A DNA stretch of 64,000 nt, from contig JAOANR010000011.1 of NCBI GenBank assembly GCA_030278955.1, positions 46,735,417 through 46,799,416 on the forward strand, in the 5' to 3' direction. Both the position numbers and the translations under genes were made by a program. The stretch comes from Hygrophila difformis. Its lineage: Eukaryota > Streptophyta > Magnoliopsida > Lamiales > Acanthaceae. Positions 10,640 through 21,814 of the stretch are shown in pieces. The stretch's first letter is position 1. Each line of letters begins with the position of its first letter. The notes under the pieces were generated by a model. It made no database searches and was not told where the DNA came from. It worked only from the letters and a program-made list of their open reading frames with translations.

Positions 10640-10885
10640 TAAATGTAACGTTCTCATTTGTACGTATGTCAATGCACATTTTCAAGGATTAATAACTCAA
10701 ATTCGGTACAAATAAAAATTCTAAAAATTTGATATTTAAAAACTACAAGATGAGACGGATCCAATAAGATCTCATTTGGCTATGTTTTGTCTTCTATAAC
10801 TATAACAATAATAGAAGTCAAAGTACTACAAGGAACAGTAAAAAAAATTAAAATGTTAAACTTTAAAAAAAAAAAACAGAGGGAG
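10640..10885. mobile_element. Truncated Stowaway-type MITE
   Basis: The right end ACAGAGGGAG followed by TA is clear, and the interior has the family words (ACAAGATGAGACGGATCCAATAAG type). The left end is lost at the border with the foldback element. Confidence 0.6.
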
Positions 10886-11017
10886 TACATTATACTTTAC
10901 AGATTGTAGTATTCTTATTACATTTAGTTTACCCTGTGTATTCTTTCCAAAAAAATAAATATGTATATGTATCACAGAAAAATATACAAATATATCATAT
11001 ACAAGTAACATATTTAT

Positions 11018-11110
11018 TACAGAAAGGGTGCTTGGCCAGTTGGTTAAGTTTTCGATCTTCTAATCTTATAGTTTGGGATTTGATTTTCACCTGGCTCCAA
11101 CCCATCATTT
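11018..11110 (+). mobile_element. Possible SINE head (decayed tRNA-like sequence)
   Basis: GGTGCTTGGCCAGTTGGTTAAG resembles a polymerase III A box. About 30 bp later TTTGGGATTTGATTTTCACC could be a decayed B box. There is no clear tail or target duplication. Confidence 0.3.
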
Positions 11111-11358
11111 TTGTAGATATTTTGGGGAGTAACGTCAGGTTGAGTAATTGAAAGTTGGATTTTAATATATTAATTAATTATTTTGATCAAAATAGTTACT
11201 ATTAATTTAGTTTATAAAGTTGTGCATATCCTCACCCACCCACTATTTCTTCTTTGTGCTTTGTGTGACATTATTGGCATCATCTATTTGTCGATGCTTG
11301 AGTGTTAATTGTAGTTAATGAAAGACGGTAATATGAGAAATAAATGTATAAATGTATA

Positions 11359-11618
11359 CTCCCTCCGTTTTTTAATAACTTCTCCATTCCTGCACTGCAC
11401 GCAATCCAACGCACATTTTCAATCATTAATAGCTCATATTATATATAAGTAAAAATTACAAATAATTGATATTCTAAAACTACGTGATTAGACGAATCCA
11501 ATAATATCTCACTTGACTATATTTTATCTTATATAACTATGTTAAAAAGTTGAATCAAAGTTACTTAATGAATAGTAACTACTATTCAAAGGGTGATGAT
11601 AAATAAAAACGGAGGGAG
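11359..11618. mobile_element. Stowaway-type MITE
   Basis: CTCCCTCCGT and ACGGAGGGAG are perfect inverted ends flanked by TA. The length is about 260 bp. This is one of the better preserved copies. Confidence 0.9.
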
Positions 11619-11834
11619 TATGAAATTTGATGTAAAACCTTTTACAATTTCTATAAATAATTTTGTAGTTTAAAAGGATATAAATATATTTTATTTTAGT
11701 ATAAATAATACATAAAAGTTGGTAGTATTCATAAATAGTTTTGAGTTGCTTATCAAAAAAAACAAAAAAAAAAGTTTTGGATTGTAACTTGCAAGAATTT
11801 TTTATCCAAAAACTCTACTATTCCCACTATTAAA

Positions 11835-11876
11835 TGTAACATCCCGAGTAATTAAATAAATTTTTGGGACGTTACA
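11835..11876 (+). repeat. 5' LTR reduced to its two ends (42 bp)
   Basis: The first 23 bases equal the start of the 3' LTR (TGTAACATCCCGAGTAATTA and on). The last 19 equal its end (AAATTTTTGGGACGTTACA). The 2241 bp between them are missing, with the junction in an AAAT-rich stretch. Confidence 0.88.
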
Positions 11877-11879
11877 GAA

Positions 11880-11891
11880 TGGTATCAGAGC
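11880..11891 (+). promoter_or_regulatory. Primer binding site, initiator methionine tRNA type
   Basis: TGGTATCAGAGC starts 3 bases after the LTR end and is the standard plant initiator-Met-tRNA-complementary PBS. Confidence 0.93.
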
Positions 11892-12142
11892 TATTTTTAC
11901 GTTGATAGGTGTTGCGAACTAGGTTAGAGAACTGGGTGTGAGGGAAGTGGGGATTGCGGATAGTTATTATTATTTAATTTTATTGCTCAAATGATGTTAT
12001 GAATTGAGTTATAGTTGCAATTTGGAACTATGCTAAATTCATTAAATTGCCCAGGAAATCTATACTTGTTTTTCATTTGTTCGGTAAAAGGTTTTCATTA
12101 TACCGAATGTTAACGAATATTGTTATGTGTTGTGAGTATAGG

Positions 12143-15100
12143 ATGCCGCCTAGGAGAGGAGGAGAACCACGCCGTAGGGGTCGGCCACGTCGAAACCCCG
12201 GACCGAATATAGGAGACAGGGAAGCTTATGTTGGAGATGGAAATGAGTCAACTGATGAGGAGGAAATACCCGGGGATAATTTCTCAGATTTGGGCGGGGA
12301 GCCAATGTATGAGAACTATATTCCACCGCCGCCACCTCGTGAGGCACCTTTTGATGCGGCGCAGTTTGTGGGACAGATGTTTAACTATATGAGTAATGCA
12401 CAACATAATTATCACCCTCGTCCGCCTGTTGATTATGTGAGTTTGGCTCGACAGCATCAACCACCTATCTTTCAGGGAGGTTCGGATCCGATCGCATTGG
12501 ATGACTGGTCCTATCGGATGAACCGTATATTTGTGAGTATTGGGTGTCCTGCGGATCAGCAAGTTATGGTTGGAAGCCACTATTTGTCAGGGCCAGCTTT
12601 ATATTGGTGGAGGGGACGTGAGGCTGAAATAGTGGCTCAACAGGGTTATTCGTGGACTGATTTTTGCAGAGCTTTGCAGGCGCACTTTTACACCCCGCAG
12701 TTACTGTATGCGAAAAAGAGGGAATTCTTAACTCTAGAACAGGGGGAGCGGAGGACAGTGACGGAGTATTACCAGAAATATGTGGAGTTAATGAGTTATG
12801 CACCAGAGCTTGTTCCTGATGAGCAGGCCAAAGTTGCGAGGTTTGTTAATGGCCTTAGGGCAAATATCCGTACTGGATGTGCAGTACAACACAGCTCATT
12901 ATCGACAGCATATGATCAGGCACTGTTTGCAGAGCGCGCGAGAGCTGATTCTCTACGCAGTTGGACAGATCGTCGTAAGGATAAAGGTAAAGGTGTAGCA
13001 GGGTCCAGTAGACGTCCTCAGGGTAGGGGCGAGACTTCTCGGTCTCAGGGTACTAGACCATTTTATCCGGGAGTCGTATGTTGGCAGTGTAACCAGGAAG
13101 GCCATTACCGAGATCAGTGTCCACAGTTGGCCCCATCTGCGGGCAAGCCATCCTTGGCTAATCCCCGTGGCGGAACTCAGACTGGGAGAGCACCGGACAG
13201 AGGCAGAGGGATTGCGAGGGGCTGTGGAGGTCGCCTCAATGTGATTGAGAGAGCTGAAGTTCAGGGACGTGATGATGTGCTTACAGGTATGTAATGAAAT
13301 GCTTATACTGATATATAGTTTCTTTTGCATTTATTTCAGCTTGTCTTCAATGTTACTCTACATGTCATGAATCTAGGTATCATTTTAGTCGATAACGTAC
13401 CTGCTTTCGCATTATATGATACGGGAGCATCTTGTTCTTTCATCTCTGCAAACTTTACTTTTGGAAATGAGTTGGGGCCACTAGAACCGTATCATCTTCC
13501 GGTATCTTTACCGTCGGGAGACATCATCGAGAGCAAGTGGATTAGACGGGATGCAGAGATACAGATTAAAGGACATGAAAATCATCAGTTTAAAGCAGAT
13601 TTGGTGGTTATCGAGTTAGCAGAGTTTGATGTGATTTTGGGAATGGACTGGTTATCAAGGTATAATGCTCGATTGGAGTGTGGAGTGCCGCGAATTTCAT
13701 TCTGTGATGAGCAGGGTAATTCCCTTCTTTATCGCCCTCCTAACATTAAAGTTATACCTTTTGTTTCATTTGCTTCTCTTATACGTAAAGGGTATCCAGC
13801 ATATCTTTGTCATGTAATTGAGCTGGGAGATGCGACAACAGATTCTAAGGTGCAAAACATTCCGGTAGTATCTGAATTTCCAGATGTATTCCCAGATGAG
13901 ATTCCTGGATTACCGCCATCTAGAGAGATCGATTTCACTATTGATCTAATTCCGGGGGCAGCACCGATTGCCAAAGTGCCTTATAGAATGGCTCCAGCAG
14001 AACTCAGGGAATTGAAGGAGCAGCTGAAGGATTTGTTGGACAAGGGGTATATTCAGCCAAGTAGTTCACCATGGGGAGCACCAGTGATCTTTGTAAAGAA
14101 AAAGGACGGCAGTCTTCGTATGTGCATTGACTACAGGGGCTTGAATCAAGTAACCATCAAAAATCGGTATCCATTACCTCGAATTGAAGACTTGTTTGAT
14201 CAATTGAGAGGGGCCACCACATTCTCCAAAATTGATCTTCGATCTGGGTATCATCAGATTCGGGTTGCAGAGAAGGACAGACCCAAGACGGCATTTCGCA
14301 CACGGTACGGTCATTTTGAATTTACTGTGATGCCGTTTGGATTAACAAATGCCCCAGCAGTATTCATGGATTTGATGCATCGAGTTTTCCGTCCATGGTT
14401 AGATGTCTGTGTTGTCATCTTCATTGATGATATTCTGGTGTACTCCCCGAGTCCTCAAATGCATAAACGACATTTACGGACAGTACTCAAGACACTTCGG
14501 GATAATCAGCTTTATGCAAAACTGTCCAAATGTGAGTTTTGGTTGGACAAGGTGGCCTTTTTAGGACATATTGTGTCCGGGGAAGGAATTTCTGTAGATC
14601 CAGCCAAGGTTGATGCAGTTCTGGAATGGAAATCTCCTACAAGTGTAAGTGAAATCCGAAGTTTTCTGGGTTTAGTAGGCTATTATCGCCGGTTCATTGA
14701 GGAATTCTCGAGCATAGCCAGACCACTTACTCAACTTCTTAAGAAAGGAGTGGAATTCCGTTGGGATGAAGGTTGTCAGGCTGCATTTGAGCTGCTAAAA
14801 GAAAAAGTTACAGAAGCACCAGTGCTTGTTTTGCCCGATGAGTCAGGAGAGTTTGAGGTATATACAGATGCATCACATCGAGGTTTGGGATGTGTATTGA
14901 TGCAACATGGCCGAGTCATAGCTTATGCATCCCGACAGTTAAAACCTCATGAGCTGAACTATCCTACGCACGATTTGGAAATGGCAGCGGTAGTCCACGC
15001 TTTGAAAATTTGGAGACATTATCTGTACGGAGCTAAGTGTCATATCTACTCAGATCACAAAAATCTCAAATGTCTCTATACTTCTGATAAGATGAGTGAG

Positions 15101-16765
15101 CGTCAGAGGAGATGGTTAGAATTTTTACAAGACTATGACACAGATATTCAGTATATTGAGGGAAAGGCAAATTGTGTAGCAGATGCATTGAGTCGCAAAG
15201 TGCACTTCACCAATGCTATAACCATACCTTGGAAGCTTAAGCAAGAGTTGGAAAGAGCGGACATCACAGTCATACCACGTGGAGTTAAACAGAGTATATA
15301 TGCTATGACTGTAGTGCCATCCTTATTAGAAGAACTTCGGTTAAGCCAAGCGGTAAGTGATGAAATGAGAGAACTCAAACAGAAAATTTATCATGGGGAG
15401 GCATCCAAATTTCGTGTGGATGATCGAGGAATGGTTCGACATGGGGATCGTTGGTGTGTGCCATCAAGCGATATATCCATCAAAAATAAAATTTTGGCAG
15501 AAGCTCATAACACACCGTATTCCATACACCCCGGGGCAACAAAGATGTATCGTGATTTGAGAGAGTCTTTTTGGTGGAAAAATATGAAAAGAGAAGTGGC
15601 AGCGTTTGTAGCTAAATGCTCGACATGTCAGAAAATTCGGGTAGAGCATATGAGACCCTCAGGGTTATTACAACCATTAGAAATTCCGAGTTGGAAATGG
15701 GAATCCATCGCTATGGATTTTGTTACCGGTCTACCGAGAACAAGGCGCAAGGTGGATACGATTTGGGTAGTGATAGACCGATTGACCAAAAGTGCTGTGT
15801 TCATCCCGATGAGATTGAAGTGGAGTATGCAAGAGTTGGTCAGTGCTTACATTGGACATGTGGTACGACGTTTCGGAGTACCCAAAGAAATTATATCTGA
15901 TCGTGATTCTAGATTTTTATCTAGATTCTGGAAAGAAGTGCAGTCAGCATTTGGAACACATATTAGCATGAGTACTGCGTGGCATCCACAGACAGATGGT
16001 CAAACCGAGCGTACAATCAGAACCTTAGAAGACATGCTGAGAGCATGTATTATGGATTTCCAGGGTACTTGGGATAGTTATTTACCACTGGTGGAGTTTT
16101 CATATAACAATAGTTACCACGCAAGCATTGGTATGGCTCCTTTTGAGGCATTATATGGTAGACGCTGTAGGACTCCCCTCTGTTGGAATGATCCTTCCGA
16201 ACGCATTCTTTTGGGGCCAGAATTGATTGAACAGACCACCGAAACCGAGCGTATCATTAAAGATCGGATGAAAGAAGCCCAAGATCGTCAGAAGAGTTAT
16301 GCTGATTTTCATCGCCGAGATATAGAATTTGCAGTGGGAGATTGGGTATTATTGCGAGTATCACCAGTGAGAGGAGTTAGGCGATTTGGGAAAAAGGGAA
16401 AATTAAGCCCTCGCTACATTGGGCCATATGAGGTAGTCAAACGAATCGGAAAGGTAGCATATCAGCTAGATTTGCCTCCGGAGGTAGGAAATGTTCACAA
16501 CGTATTCCATGTATCTCAGTTAAGGAAGTTTATGTCGGATCCTGACAAGATAATTCAGCCAGATGAAATCGAATTAAACGAAAGCTTAGAATATGAAGAA
16601 TACCCAGTGGCAATTTTAGATGTCAAGGAGAAAGTGTTAAGAAACAAAGTGATTCCGATGGTAAAAGTCTTATGGTCGAGACATGGAGTCGAAGATGCTA
16701 CATGGGAGACAGTGGAGTTTATGACAGAGCGCTACCCTGAATTGGACTTAACTCCAATTCAATGA
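12143..16765 (+). CDS. Chromovirus gag-pol polyprotein (two exons: 12143-13286 and 13377-16765)
   Basis: Start ATG at 12143 ([17 protein letters not shown]). Gag has the retrotrans_gag core ([13 protein letters not shown] to [13 protein letters not shown]) and a CCHC knuckle [14 protein letters not shown]. Joining the two segments gives about 1510 aa with no internal stop. Pol, in order: protease YDTGAS (about 13418), RT with [16 protein letters not shown] and FIDDILVYS, RNase H with [11 protein letters not shown] and YSDHKNL, an integrase HHCC finger starting [11 protein letters not shown], a core with MDFVTGLP and SDRDSRF, and a C-terminal chromodomain (about 16600-16760, ending [11 protein letters not shown]). 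In the unspliced DNA, gag ends at a TAA at 13292 and pol would have to restart. Frame and sense continue exactly across the proposed splice (CTTACAG|GTATCATT). The domain order and chromodomain place it with Tekay/Del elements. Confidence 0.9.
13287..13376 (+). other. 90-bp intron-like segment between gag and protease
   Basis: It starts GTATGTAATG and ends CATGAATCTAG. It contains several in-frame stops and a pyrimidine-rich stretch near 13321-13337. The word AGGTAT stands at both borders (13285-13290 and 13375-13380). Removing exactly 90 bases restores the gag-protease frame into the [17 protein letters not shown] region. An earlier AG at 13338-13339 would give an out-of-frame product. Confidence 0.65.
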
Positions 16766-16815
16766 AGAGGTAAAAGTTACTTCATTTTCTATTTCATTCG
16801 AGGACGAATGATCCT

Positions 16816-16828
16816 AAGGGGGAGGGAA
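16816..16828 (+). promoter_or_regulatory. Polypurine tract of the chromovirus
   Basis: AAGGGGGAGGGAA directly precedes the 3' LTR, as expected for the plus-strand primer. The upstream word GAGGACGAATGATCCTAAGG is typical of this lineage. Confidence 0.9.
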
Positions 16829-19111
16829 TGTAACATCCCGAGTAATTAAATTATAAATTAATTTAATTAAATTACAATTAAAGTTTCCTAACTTTAATTT
16901 ATTGTTGGACTAGGCTTGACAAATGCCATCAAGAGGCCCAAGACAAATGGAAGCAAGAAAACAAGTTGGGCCTAGGAATAATAATAGTAGGATAGTGTAG
17001 TTTAATAAATGATCTAGCCCATTGGGCCAAACCTGGCCGGCCCAACCACCCCAATTCGGCCCAGCAGCTCTTATTTGATGTGGGAGTCAAACTAATCAGC
17101 TCATTTGCCTCATCACCACCGATTCATTCTAGAGAGAAGGAGGAGGAAAGTGTGGTCTTGTAGAAGAAGAAATTTAGGGGTGTTCTTTGAAGTTTGGGAG
17201 ATCTTGTCAATTACTCAAGGTAAATAAAGCTCTTCAATTCTAGCATGTAGTTAGGATTTAATTTAAGATTGGAGCTTGAATTGAAGTGGTAACCAATTTG
17301 GGAGGTAATTGTGTTCAAGGTAGAAGAAGAGGAGCAAGAGGGAGCTTCAAGGGAAAAGATAGATGGCTTGACTTGCACATGCATGGAGGTGAGTATGTGT
17401 AGTTGTGAATTTCAAGTGGTTAAAGAATGTTTAATTGAGATTAGGAAGAGGAGATAGGAATTGGGAGTGAAGAGAATCCTTATGTTAAATTCTTGCTTGC
17501 ATTTTTGAATTCTAGGTAGTGATGATGGAATTGGAACTTGAAGAGGATACAAATTGAAGTTTGGAAGCTATCAAAATAAGGCAAGGGGTAGAATAATGCT
17601 TGATTGAATAATGGTAGCAAGATGGGAAAATGAATTTGTGTTTTGGACAGTCAAGCCTTGGCGTATTTTGACGCCAGAATGTCATTTTTGGCGTCAACAA
17701 GCCTAGTTGACGCTAGGCAGGGAAGTTTTATTTTTTTTCACCCTTCAGTGCTAGCGTATTTTGACGCCAGAATGTCATTTTTGGCGTCAACATGCCTAGT
17801 TGACGCCAAGCAGGGGAGAAATTTTCTCCACTTCCAGGGTTGGCGTTTTCTGACGCCAGAAGCCTCTTTTTGGCGTCAATAGCCTTGCTGACGCTAGCTT
17901 TTGAAAATTTCCATTTTTCAGGGTTGGCGTTTATCTACGCCAGATTTCTTATTTTGGCGTAGTTAGCCTTGCCTACGCCAGAAATTCAAATTTCATGTTT
18001 TTGTGACTTCTTACTATTATATCTTCCTTGATATATGGTTATTGATATTGGAACTTACGAGATACGAACCTAGACAAATTCATAAGTTCATCTTATGTGA
18101 TTATGCGTTAAAGTTGGGATTTTATTGTGGTTGCCGTTATGCGAGGCTTGGCAAACCTCAGTCGTATATATATGGATATGTTGATTTATTATATGTGTTT
18201 GATTGGGATTTACTCCCTTGACTGGAATTGACCCGTAGGGATATTCAGCTGATATCCCGGGTCTGTGTGATGTGCGTGTGGCACGATGCGGCAATTGGGG
18301 AGTGAACCCTTTGCCATGACCCGCTAGACGCTGCTCTGGTCAGTGACGACTATCCGGCTCCTTCACCTATGTTATTGGCCCTGCGTAGGCTGTTCGTCCG
18401 CGGCGGGGGCGATGTTGACGGGCAGTTCATTGTGATGGGAGAGGGTGGTGTCCTCTCGCCAATGATGACTGTCGACCATGGTTATTAGGAAACGCGTTAG
18501 ACATGACTATTTGCTGCATTTAGGATAGATAGACACCTAGGTCATATCATCCATCTCATCATGTCATAACATATAATTGATTGCAGTGGTTGAAGCACCG
18601 GTATGGGACGGTGTGATGGTTTGCATTCTCTTACTCATTTATTTAATTATTGTATTAATATCCATGTTATTATGTGATCGATGCACCCCCATCCCCCATT
18701 ATTCTTCCCTTGCTCAGTAACCGTACTGACCCCCTGCTTATTTATTTATTTTATAGATTCTCCTGAGGCAGATGCTGGGCACGGTGGGACATTTGGGGAT
18801 GAGTGATCTATGGCTTGTCTTGTGTCAGACTTATGTATTATCTTCGTTGTACTTGGAGTCGCAGTATATTAGGACGACTTATTATTATGTTAAGGAGTTA
18901 TGAATCTAGATATTTAAATGTGTGGATTCAGGGAGTGCCTCCCGGATATGTCTAATATGTTGTTTATGTTATGGACATGGTTGAGATCAGAGTTATTTTA
19001 CAGGTACCCAGCTTCGTATTACTTCGCCTAAGTTGATTGGCCAACAATTTAGGTGGGGTGATACGGCAGTGACGTCGCAAAAAATTTGGTTTAAATTTTT
19101 GGGACGTTACA
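16829..19111 (+). repeat. 3' LTR of the chromovirus (2283 bp)
   Basis: It begins TGTAACATCCCGAG and ends GGGACGTTACA, both present in the 42-bp 5' remnant. It contains a four-unit palindromic minisatellite (17650-17990) and a GC-rich part near 18230-18480. Short open frames inside it have no recognisable product. Confidence 0.9.
17650..17990. repeat. Palindromic GACGCCA/TGGCGTC minisatellite inside the LTR
   Basis: Four units of about 95 bp. Each contains TGGCGT, a short loop, GACGCCA, then TTTTTGGCGTCAA and a closing TTGACGCYA. Each unit can fold into two hairpins. The fourth unit has drifted in step to TACGCCA/TGGCGTA, with the pairing bases changed on both sides. Confidence 0.85.
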
Positions 19112-19238
19112 CTAGAAGTTAAAGCTTTGACCACTAAACAATTCCTCATCGGAACTGCCTTTATCATTTCCTTTTATTTATAATATTTATTTACAGATAA
19201 TTTTTCTTTATAAACGAAAATTATATCGGTATTTTGTA

Positions 19239-19691
19239 CTCCCTTCGTCCCAATATAAGTGGCCCCTTCCTTTTGGGCACGAGAATTTAGGTAGTGGAAT
19301 TTAGTAGTTAAAGTGGTGTGAGTAAATTTGACTAATTCATCCATCTAATTTATAATTGTTACATTTGACTTTTAACCATATTTATTATTTAACTTTGACT
19401 TAATGTTATTGTAATGATGTAGAAAGACAAAAATAGTCAAGTGTGATCTTGTTGGAATCGTTTAATCGTATAGTTTTAGAATATATATTTTATATAATTT
19501 TTATTTATACCCATTTTGAGATATTAATGGTTAAACATATATAGGGACTTTGTGCAAAAAGTACAATTGTCATTATTGTGGGGTTTTTAATCATGTTTAT
19601 GTTAATCTAATTTACTTAAAAGGGAAAGTGGCCACTTTTAATGGGACACCCCAAAAAGGAATAGTGACCACTTTTAATGGGACGGAGGGAG
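19239..19691. mobile_element. Stowaway-type MITE, long copy
   Basis: CTCCCTTCGTCCC on the left and GGGACGGAGGGAG on the right, with flanking TA. At 453 bp it is longer than its relatives, so it may hold an internal insertion or be a composite. Confidence 0.8.
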
Positions 19692-19764
19692 TATTTATGA
19701 AATAGATAGGAATATGTGAGTAGTGCAATAAAAGGGAATTAGGTAGTTGTGTATGAATGTAGTA

Positions 19765-20023
19765 CTCCCTCCGTCCCAGCCATCTTGTCCTGTTGGACTT
19801 TTTTGCACTGTTCATTATTTAACTTTGACTCAATTTTGTTGAAGTATATATTTGAACAAAAATAATCGAGTTGGGTCTTGTTAGAATTGCATGATTATGT
19901 AGTTTTATAATATATATTTTACATAATTTTTTGTTGTATATATTTTGAGATATTAACAATTGAAAATGTGCACTGGATTGTGTGCAGAAGTCAAACATGA
20001 CAGGTTAAATGGGACGGAGGGAG
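19765..20023. mobile_element. Stowaway-type MITE
   Basis: CTCCCTCCGTCCC and GGGACGGAGGGAG are near-perfect inverted ends with flanking TA. The length is 259 bp. Confidence 0.9.
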
Positions 20024-20550
20024 TACAATTTAATACTGTAGATGTGTAGTCAATGGTCATCTGTTAAATAGGTTAGTTGAATAATTATTTTTATTAGATA
20101 TTTTGGGTTTGGTCACAACATCTCTTATACAGTCAATTTTTAAAGATTCGACTTATCGGTAAACTTCAAAGAATTAGACACCGAGAATTTTTTTGGAGTT
20201 CCACGGACTTTGACGCCAGGCCACCTGCTCCAAAGTGTGCTGCTTTAGTTTTCTTTTCCTTTTTTTCCCTTTTTTTTTTTTTTAAATCGGTAAATTTACT
20301 AATCAATTGGTTATAACATTGACCTCACAAAAATATGACAAATTCAAACCCAACTCATTTATAAATAAATAAATATATATATAAATTTCATTTCATTCAT
20401 TAAGATATAATTCAAAAACACTTTTAAACAAATGGTACATACAGTTTTCAAATGATAATAATCCTATTAATTAGATACTCCGTATTAGCATCTTACTCTC
20501 TAACGCTTACTTCGATTATTTTGGGCCGTACCAGACAATAAGTATAACGG

Positions 20551-21224
20551 GGTGAGGGTATGGTGCGGACAAGGGATGGTGCGTGTACGACAACGTTCGT
20601 AACCGTTGATCATTTTTATCAACCAACGGTTGAGATCATTTGTAGGATTAGTTTCATAGTTTTACTTGTTAGGTATTTAATCTGTTGAATACAGCGACAT
20701 GACATACACAACTCAGCGACGGAGCCAATCCAATTCAGCGATGCGGCCTATGCAATTCAGCGACATTATTATGTTCTCCTCAGCGACGTTTGAATTAGAG
20801 CCGTTTGAAGTTCATTGTGATTTTAAACGTATCTCAGCGATGGAGCCTTTATAATTCAGCGACATGACAGATAGAATTCTGCGACATGGCCTATGCAATT
20901 CAGTGATATTATTATATTTATTACAGCGACATAATTTTATACATTTCAGCGACATAGTTCTATGCATTTTAACGCATCTCAGCGATGGAGCCTACACATT
21001 TCAGCGACATGGCCTATGTAATTCAGCGACAAGGCCAACATAATTCAGCGACTTGATATAGTACTTCTCAGCGACATGCTATATAAAATACCTAAAAAAT
21101 AAAGTTACGAAACTAACCCTACAAATGATCTCAACCGTTGGATGATGAAAATGATCAACGGTTGCGGACATTGTCCGCAAGTCTGTGCCATCCCCTTTCT
21201 GCAGTCCGCACCATACCATGTCTG
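20551..21224. mobile_element. TIR element filled with a 16-copy CAGCGAC array (copy B)
   Basis: The two arms of about 130 bp are inverted copies. The left arm runs from GGTATGGTGCGGAC through AACCGTTGATCATTTT and AACGGTTGAGATCATTTGTA to AGGTATTT, and the right arm repeats these words in reverse complement. Between them (about 20690-21078) sixteen copies of CAGCGAC or one-base variants follow one another in the same orientation, 10-50 bp apart, often as TTCAGCGACATGGCC. The 12-bp word TAAGTATAACGG occurs on both sides (20539-20550 and 21225-21236), which fits a target duplication of about 9-10 bp plus a little overlap. There is no coding capacity. Confidence 0.72.
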
Positions 21225-21389
21225 TAAGTATAACGGTGGAAAAATTAACCCTTTTTTTAAAAAAAAATCTAACAGTTAAAAGTTCAACTCCAAAAAGTGT
21301 TTTCACCATCGGGTAATAAATCACATGGTGCTGGAGTCCTGGAGTACCCCAAGAATTACCATATTCCCTTGCCTACCTGGCTACCTAGT

Positions 21390-21814
21390 TTATCATGCAA
21401 CTCAAATTATATTTTTAAAGCTTAATATATCAAATTTTATAAAAATAAAAATTATAATATATATATATATATATATTCTAAATCTATGTGATTAGATGAA
21501 TCCAATAAGATCCCACTTGACTATATTTTATCTTATATATAATTATATTAAAAATTTGAATTAAAATTACTTAATAAATACTCCCTCCATCCCACCCCAA
21601 GTGTCTTGTTACTGTTGGGTACGAGAATTAAGGTAGAGTTGGTTTGTGAGTATATAGTGGGGTCCACATAGTTGTTGGAGGGGAAAATTATTTCTATTTA
21701 TAAAAAGAAGACATTTGTAATGGGACATCCAAAAATAGTAAGTAGGACATTTGAAATGGAACAGAGGGAGTAGTAATTACTATACAAACGTAACATTTTA
21801 AAAAATGGAGGGAG
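21390..21814. mobile_element. Older Stowaway-type MITE split by a younger one
   Basis: The interior words of the family (GTGATTAGATGAATCCAATA, TTATCTTATATATAATTA) run up to 21580 and resume at 21771 as GTAATTACTATACAAACG, ending ATGGAGGGAG plus TA. The left terminus is not preserved. Confidence 0.6.
21581..21770. mobile_element. Short Stowaway-type MITE (190 bp) nested in another MITE
   Basis: CTCCCTCCATCCC on the left and ACAGAGGGAG on the right, with TA on both sides. It is about 94% identical to the copy at 53780-53971. Confidence 0.88.

Larger units (their letters stand above)
11835..19111 (+). mobile_element. Ty3/gypsy chromovirus, Tekay/Del-like, with collapsed 5' LTR
   Basis: Order on the plus strand: a 42-bp 5' LTR remnant, an initiator-Met-type PBS, gag, an intron-like segment, protease-RT-RNase H-integrase-chromodomain, a polypurine tract, and a full 2283-bp 3' LTR. 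The coding part is intact if the 90-bp segment at 13287-13376 is removed. Flanking 5-mers differ (TTAAA on the left, CTAGA on the right), so there is no target duplication and the copy has probably been rearranged since insertion. Without U3 in the 5' LTR the element should lack its own promoter. Confidence 0.93.
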
